In this document: one piece after another, positions 5,237 through 9,010 of the stretch | How the letters are laid out: the number at the start of each line of letters is the position of its first letter | Numbering within the stretch: the first letter of the stretch is position 1 | From: a bacterium | Lineage (GTDB): Bacteria > Planctomycetota > J058 > JAJDCP01 | Reading direction: 5' to 3' | Length of the DNA: 9,010 nt | Assembly: GCA_030428695.1 (NCBI GenBank) | Contig: JAUIEM010000401.1 | Location: 1-9,010, forward strand | Notes under the pieces: generated by a model | Seen by the model: the letters and a program-made list of their open reading frames with translations, nothing else | Databases searched by the model: none | Told to the model about the DNA's origin: nothing | Translations under genes and position numbers: made by a program

Positions 5237-7640
5237 CTCGGCGGATGAAGCGCTCGCGCCGGATCTCGTGCTTCTTCATCAGCTTCTGCATGATCTGACG
5301 CGACACCGAGAGCTCTTCGGCCGCTCGCGTCACGTTGCCACCGGTGTGCTTCAGGGTCTCGCTGACGATCTCGCGCTCGAAGCGGTCGTTGGCGAGCCGT
5401 CGCGCCTCCTGCAGGCTCAGGCGGCCCGTGGCGGCCTCGGCCGAGGCGTCGCCGAGGTTGAGGTCGGCTCCCGTGACGTAGGGTCCGTCGGCGATCAGCA
5501 CCGCCCGGTGCAGGGTGTGCTCGAGCTCGCGGACGTTGCCGGGCCAGCTGTGGCGCATCAGGACCTGCTGGGCGTCGCGGGTCAGCCCGAGCATCTCTTT
5601 GTGGTTGAGGGCGCTGAACCAGCCGAGGAAATGCGACGCGAGGAGCAGGATGTCCGAGCCGCGCTCACGCAGAGGCGGGAGCGTGACTGGGAAGACGTTG
5701 AGCCGGTAGAAGAGGTCCTGGCGGAAGGTGCCCTTCTGGACCATCTCCTCGAGGCGCCGATGGGTCGCTGCGAGGACCCGCACGTCGACGTTCTGCTGGC
5801 TGCCCCCGACAGGCTGGATGGTCTTCTCCTGCAGGACACGCAGGAGCTTCACCTGCAGGTTCAGGGGCAGCTCACCGACCTCGTCGAGGAAGATCGTGCC
5901 GCCGTCCGCCTGGCTGAACTGGCCGGCGACCTTCGCGCTCGCGCCGGTGAAGGACCCCTTCTCGTGGCCGAACAGCTGGCTCTCGAGCAGGTTCTCCGAG
6001 ATCGCGCCGCAGTCGACGACGACGAAGGGCCCCGATGAGCGGTTCGAGCGCTCGTGCAGGCTGCGGGCCACCGCCTCCTTGCCGGTGCCGCTCTCGCCGT
6101 AGATCAGGACGGACACCTCGACCGGCGCGATCTTGCCGAGCAGCTTCTCGAGCTTCTTCATCGGCTCGCTCTCGCCGATGATCGGCTTGCGCCCGGCGAG
6201 TCCCTCGCGCAGGCGCACGTTCTCCTGTTCGAGCGCTTGCTGGCGGGCCTTGCGCAGCTCGGCGAGGCGGCTGCGGTCGAGGGCGACACCGACCTGTCGG
6301 CAGAGCGCCTCGAAGAACACGACATCCGCGCTCCGGAAGGCTCCCGAGCGCCGGTGCCCGTCGACGTACACCACGCCGACCACGCGTTCGAGAGCGAGCA
6401 CGGGCGCGCACATCACCGAGTGCAGGCTGCTGCTCATCATGCTCTCGGTCGCGCCGCTGTCCTGGCTGTTGCGCACGATCGCGCGCCCCTGTTCGAGGGC
6501 GGCGAGGGGAAGGGATGACGAAGCCCCCGTCACCTCGTCGAGGTCCTCACCGAGACGGTTCCGGGCGACCGCCACCTCGAGGTCGTCCGGGGTCCAGCGT
6601 CCTCCGCTGGCGACCCAGTAGAGCACCCCGCGGTCGCAGTCGGTGATCTTGATCAGCCGGTCGAGGACCGCGCGCAGCAGCTCGTCGAGCTCGTCGATGG
6701 GCTGCACCGAGAGGATGGTCTCGAGCAGCAGCGACACGTTCCGGTAGTCGCGGCCGGGATCCCCGGTCACGATGCCCGCGAGCTCGTCGAGCCGCGGCGC
6801 CGCCTCGCTCGTCGCTTCGCCGAAGGCCACGACCGGCTCTTCCCCCGCCAGGGCTGCGGAGAGCGCCCGGTCTGCCCGCTCGAGCAGCTCGAGGGAGAGG
6901 TTCTCGGCGCTCGTCGGACCGACCTGCTCCGGGTAGGGGAAGTCCTCGTCGCCGAGGCAGGCGAGGCCGACGGCGTGGTGCGCCGGCGCGCCGTTGAGCA
7001 GCGTCAGCGCCGCGACCCTGGCAGAGATCGCCGCGACCCGCGCGCGGGCCTCGCCGAGCCCACCGGGCAGGACGAAGCCGGCGTGGTCGAGGCCGTAGCG
7101 GAAGACGGCGGGCCCGGCCTCGCCCTCGGCGACGGCGCTCCCGATCTGCGTGAGGGAGCGGTCGACCGCCGCCTCGCCGAGCTCTGCCTCGAGCCGCGGC
7201 AGCGCGCGCACACCGAGCAGGGCGAGACAGAAGGGCTGCTGCAGCGTGAACTTTTCCTTGACCTCGCGCACCAGGGTGCGGCGGAAGCAGGGATCGCTGA
7301 GCAGCCCGCTGCCGGGGTCGACGGCCATGTCGACGCGGGCGCGGCGCTCGCTGGCCGGCGGCGCGCCCTCGTAGACCATGCGCACGCTGCCGATCGCGAT
7401 CGTGTCGCCGTCGTCGAGGGGGTGGCGCTTGATCAGCTCGCCGTTGACCAGCGTCCCGTTCAGGCTGCCGAGATCGAGCAGGAAGTCGCCCTGTTCCTGA
7501 CGGACGATCTCGCAGTGGTGGCGCGACAGGTCCTTGTCGTCGAACGCGAGGTCGTTCCCCTGCGCGCGTCCTATGGTCGTGCGCTTGCCGAGCGGGAAGT
7601 CGCGCGTCTTCCCGCCTTCGTCGATCAAGAGTCGCGCCAT
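5232..7640 (-). CDS. FHA-domain sigma-54-dependent transcriptional activator (FHA, GGDEF-like, GAF, AAA+, Fis HTH)
   Basis: This 802-residue regulator begins with an FHA phosphothreonine-binding domain (1-93: IGR 23-25, SRHH 39-42, NG 61-62). Residues 108-275 resemble a degenerate GGDEF domain (GSGLLSDPCFRRTL; RYGLDHAGFVLPG where RYGGDEF is expected), so no cyclase activity is predicted. A GAF domain (about 300-455) and a short helical linker follow. The AAA+ sigma-54 interaction domain (about 488-725) has Walker A GESGTGKE (515-522), the loop GSFTGA (562-567, Ser for Ala in GAFTGA), Walker B GGTIFLDE (580-587) and FYRLNVFP. A Fis-type HTH closes the protein (about 750-795, GGNVTRAAEELSVSR). 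It should activate RNA polymerase holding sigma-54 at enhancer-dependent promoters. No receiver domain is present; input is probably phosphothreonine through FHA and a ligand through GAF. FHA-type activators of this kind are known in Myxococcus. A GGGAAG lies five bases before the ATG, and a perfect AAAGGAG lies 14 bases before it. Confidence 0.93.
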   Translation of the reverse strand: MARLLIDEGGKTRDFPLGKRTTIGRAQGNDLAFDDKDLSRHHCEIVRQEQGDFLLDLGSLNGTLVNGELIKRHPLDDGDTIAIGSVRMVYEGAPPASERRARVDMAVDPGSGLLSDPCFRRTLVREVKEKFTLQQPFCLALLGVRALPRLEAELGEAAVDRSLTQIGSAVAEGEAGPAVFRYGLDHAGFVLPGGLGEARARVAAISARVAALTLLNGAPAHHAVGLACLGDEDFPYPEQVGPTSAENLSLELLERADRALSAALAGEEPVVAFGEATSEAAPRLDELAGIVTGDPGRDYRNVSLLLETILSVQPIDELDELLRAVLDRLIKITDCDRGVLYWVASGGRWTPDDLEVAVARNRLGEDLDEVTGASSSLPLAALEQGRAIVRNSQDSGATESMMSSSLHSVMCAPVLALERVVGVVYVDGHRRSGAFRSADVVFFEALCRQVGVALDRSRLAELRKARQQALEQENVRLREGLAGRKPIIGESEPMKKLEKLLGKIAPVEVSVLIYGESGTGKEAVARSLHERSNRSSGPFVVVDCGAISENLLESQLFGHEKGSFTGASAKVAGQFSQADGGTIFLDEVGELPLNLQVKLLRVLQEKTIQPVGGSQQNVDVRVLAATHRRLEEMVQKGTFRQDLFYRLNVFPVTLPPLRERGSDILLLASHFLGWFSALNHKEMLGLTRDAQQVLMRHSWPGNVRELEHTLHRAVLIADGPYVTGADLNLGDASAEAATGRLSLQEARRLANDRFEREIVSETLKHTGGNVTRAAEELSVSRQIMQKLMKKHEIRRERFIRRG

Positions 7641-7753
7641 CGTCTTCCCGTTCGCTCCTTTCGCTGGAGCACCGCGCTGGACTTCCGTGTCTCCGGAGTG
7701 TATCCGTATCCCTGGGCGATCTCAAACCGCGTGGCGGGCCGCGCAGAGGACAG
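7641..7753. promoter_or_regulatory. Divergent promoter region between the FHA activator and the Cys-rich protein gene
   Basis: The 113 bases between two divergent starts must hold promoter signals for both. On the + strand TGGACT (7678-7683) and TATCCG (7701-7706) are spaced 17 bases, a weak sigma-70-like pair. CTCCGGAG (7691-7698) is a small palindrome between them. Ribosome sites are at 7745-7750 (AGAGGA, + strand) and, on the minus strand, at 7643-7649. No clear sigma-54 promoter (GG-N10-GC type) was recognised, so autoregulation by the activator is not supported. Confidence 0.3.
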
Positions 7754-8239
7754 ATGGCGAAGCAGAGCGCCGATCCCGCGAAGGACGACGGCTACATCCC
7801 GGACTCGGCCTACGACGACATGGACGAGGAGGCCCTCGAGGCCGAGCGCGTCGAGATTCCGGTGCCGGACGACTACTACGACGACCTCGAGCCCGATCAG
7901 CTCGACTACGACAGCGAATGGCAGGACGGGCTCGTCGATCCCCCCGCCGACATGACGCGCTCTGTCGGGGAGCGCGGCTGTATCGTCGGCTGGTACTGCC
8001 GCCAGCACCCCGCGCCGAACGAGCTGTCCGGCTGCGAGGAGGCGTGCGTATGGACCCGCGAGACCGGAGAGAGCCGTCCGCATTGCTTCGGCATGTTCGG
8101 CGGCCAGGGCCTGGTCGGCCCGGGGGAGCTCCTGTTCGAGGTCGTGGCCGCGACCTGCCGCGCCTGCCTGCATCAGACGGCGTGCGCCGCCGAATACGAG
8201 CAGCGCCACCCGACCAGCGAGGCGGCGCTGCGGGGTTGA
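7754..8239 (+). CDS. Uncharacterised protein: acidic N-terminus, cysteine-rich C-terminal domain
   Basis: I do not recognise this 161-residue protein. Residues 10-65 are strongly acidic with many Tyr and Asp (DDYYDDLEPDQLDYD), probably disordered. Residues 70-150 hold eight cysteines (76, 82, 94, 98, 111, 135, 138, 144), plus His85, His110 and His140 and one Trp in VGWYC. The pairs C94-x3-C98 and C135-x2-C138-x5-C144 suggest a bound zinc or iron-sulfur centre. The last spacing equals the C-x2-C-x5-C of WhiB proteins, but the WhiB G[VI]WGG turn and basic tail are missing, so it is not called WhiB. There is no signal peptide or membrane segment, so it is probably cytoplasmic. AGAGGA at 7745-7750 supports the start. 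It is divergent from the FHA activator and is followed by a strong bidirectional hairpin. Coding confidence is good; function is unknown. Confidence 0.8.
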   Translation: MAKQSADPAKDDGYIPDSAYDDMDEEALEAERVEIPVPDDYYDDLEPDQLDYDSEWQDGLVDPPADMTRSVGERGCIVGWYCRQHPAPNELSGCEEACVWTRETGESRPHCFGMFGGQGLVGPGELLFEVVAATCRACLHQTACAAEYEQRHPTSEAALRG

Positions 8240-8290
8240 GCGTGTCGACCTCAGCCGCTCGGCTCGCAGGGCTGCGCGGCACCAGGAACA

Positions 8291-8316
8291 AGGGCCGCCT
8301 CCAGAGAGGCGGCCCT
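8291..8316. terminator. Bidirectional hairpin terminator between convergent genes
   Basis: AGGGCCGCCTC (8291-8301) is perfectly complementary to GAGGCGGCCCT (8306-8316) around a CAGA loop, an 11-bp GC-rich stem. It lies 51 bases after the + strand stop (8239) and 29 bases after the minus-strand stop (8346). There is no clean T-tract; the minus-strand side continues TGTTCCT. The position between two convergent stops makes a shared terminator the natural reading. Confidence 0.7.
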
Positions 8317-8345
8317 GTGGCTCGAAGGGGCCTTACCCCGCTCGA

Positions 8346-9010
8346 TTACTCCTCGCCGCGCAGCTTCTTGTACTTCTCCTTCAGCACGTCGGGCACCTCG
8401 TCGTAGACGTAGGTCTGGCCGCTCTGCTGGCCCGTGTCCATCAGCGGCGGCGGCGGGCCGTCAGGGTCCATGTAGTCGTCGTCGTCGTCATCCGGGAAGT
8501 CGGGCAGGTCCATCCCGGACGTCCGCATCCCCGCGGGCAGCACGTCGATGCCGGGCGGCGGCGGAGGAGCAGGGGGCGCCGGCGGCGGACCGAAGTCGTC
8601 GTCGTCGGAGAAGTCGTCTGGGAAGTCGGGAATCTGCAGGCCCGAGGTCCGCATCCCCTGGGGCTCGCCGACCTCGAGGCCCAGCGCCGGGGGCGCCGCG
8701 GGGAAGTCGTCCTCTTCGTCGTCCATGAAGTCGGGGACCTGGAACTCCATCGTCTTGAAGCCCGAAGGCGGCTGGGCCGGGGCTTCCGACGGGGAAGCGA
8801 GCGCGGTGTCGGGGGCGTCGTCCTCGTCGTCGTCCATGAAGTCGGGGACCTGGAACTCCATCGTCTTGAACTTGCCGGCCGGCACCTCTGCGGCGTCCGC
8901 AGCGGCGGGCTTGGGCGGCGCCTCGGCGGCGGGGCCTTCGTCCTCGTCGTCGTCCATGAAGTCGGGGACCTGGAACTCCATGGTCTTGAAGCCGGACGCA
9001 GGCGCGGCGG
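8346..9010 (-). CDS. Acidic proline-rich repeat protein, 5'-partial (runs off the right edge)
   Basis: The minus-strand frame is open to the last base of the window; the first Met codon in view (8981) sits inside a repeat, so the true start lies to the right. The visible 220 or so residues are low-complexity (Asp, Glu, Pro, Ala) with five copies of one motif: three near-identical (FKTMEFQVPDFMDD, starting at 8990, 8870 and 8759) and two diverged (MRTSGLQIPDFPDD from 8654; MRTSGMDLPDFPDD from 8528). They share a basic residue, Thr, a hydrophobic residue at Thr+3, then PDF and an acidic run. Between the diverged copies are polyproline stretches. The C-terminus is different, YVYDEVPDVLKEKYKKLRGEE less its last residue or two, ending in a charged helix. 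No catalytic domain is visible. It may be a disordered scaffold or phosphorylation target; the missing N-terminal part could hold a domain. Function is unassigned. Confidence 0.75.
   Translation of the reverse strand, partial: AAPASGFKTMEFQVPDFMDDDEDEGPAAEAPPKPAAADAAEVPAGKFKTMEFQVPDFMDDDEDDAPDTALASPSEAPAQPPSGFKTMEFQVPDFMDDEEDDFPAAPPALGLEVGEPQGMRTSGLQIPDFPDDFSDDDDFGPPPAPPAPPPPPGIDVLPAGMRTSGMDLPDFPDDDDDDYMDPDGPPPPLMDTGQQSGQTYVYDEVPDVLKEKYKKLRGEE
8475..8990 (-). repeat. Five in-gene repeats encoding a [KR]-T-...-PDF-acidic motif
   Basis: Copies lie at 8940-8990, 8817-8870, 8706-8759, 8595-8654 and 8475-8528. The first three are nearly identical at DNA level over about 50 bases (a single change between the two right-most copies), with start-to-start distances of 120 and 111 bases, while the spacers between them differ. 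The last two match only at protein level. This indicates recent duplication or gene conversion of the right-hand copies within an older array. Confidence 0.85.

Noticed and set aside
7754..8239. Calling the Cys-rich protein a WhiB-family regulator
   Set aside because: Only the C-x2-C-x5-C spacing agrees; the G[VI]WGG turn and basic DNA-binding tail are absent and WhiB proteins are actinobacterial.
8346..9010. CRISPR or tandem DNA repeat array because of the regularly spaced 50-base repeats
   Set aside because: Repeats are in one open frame, encode a conserved peptide, and unit spacing varies; this is a repeat protein.

Overview
The window is high-GC bacterial DNA, densely coding, with GC-rich third codon positions. 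A Hanks-type Ser/Thr kinase, an FHA-linked sigma-54 activator, a parvulin-type foldase, a lipoprotein and a probable selenocysteine-containing Rdx protein point to a large-genome Gram-negative lineage. Candidates are a deltaproteobacterium or myxobacterium, or an Acidobacteria-, Planctomycetes- or Gemmatimonadetes-like organism. The phylum cannot be fixed from this sequence alone.

Left region (1-2614, + strand). A parvulin-type peptidyl-prolyl isomerase, cut by the left edge, is followed by a small lipoprotein with a DnaJ-type CxxCxGxG zinc-finger domain. A strong hairpin terminator (2294-2316) closes this unit. An extended -10 box and a good Shine-Dalgarno sequence then lead into a 74-residue reading frame interrupted by one in-frame UGA at codon 11. 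Read as selenocysteine, it gives a SelW-like Rdx protein with a CxxU redox motif. A bacterial SECIS-like hairpin sits at the expected distance downstream of the UGA. Ordinary gene callers would miss this gene, and it is the main result of the window.

Middle region (2615-7640). A 390-base non-coding stretch with several hairpins and a 14-bp direct repeat precedes a membrane-anchored Ser/Thr kinase with an N-terminal zinc ribbon. The kinase converges on a minus-strand regulator with the order FHA, degenerate GGDEF-like, GAF, AAA+ (sigma-54), Fis-type HTH. The gap between them is bracketed by copies of an 18-19 bp motif: two in tandem on the left and one inverted on the right. It looks like an extragenic repeat or a MITE-like element.

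Right region (7641-9010). Divergent from the regulator is a small protein with an acidic N-terminus and eight cysteines in its C-terminal half, including C-x2-C-x5-C. It converges, across an 11-bp-stem terminator, on a right-truncated minus-strand gene. That gene encodes an acidic, proline-rich repeat protein with five copies of a motif of the form [KR]-T-x-x-hydrophobic-x-x-P-D-F followed by acidic residues. The conserved Thr with a hydrophobic residue at +3 is compatible with a kinase site read by an FHA domain, so kinase, FHA regulator and repeat protein could belong to one phospho-signalling circuit. That link is inference from proximity and motif shape only.
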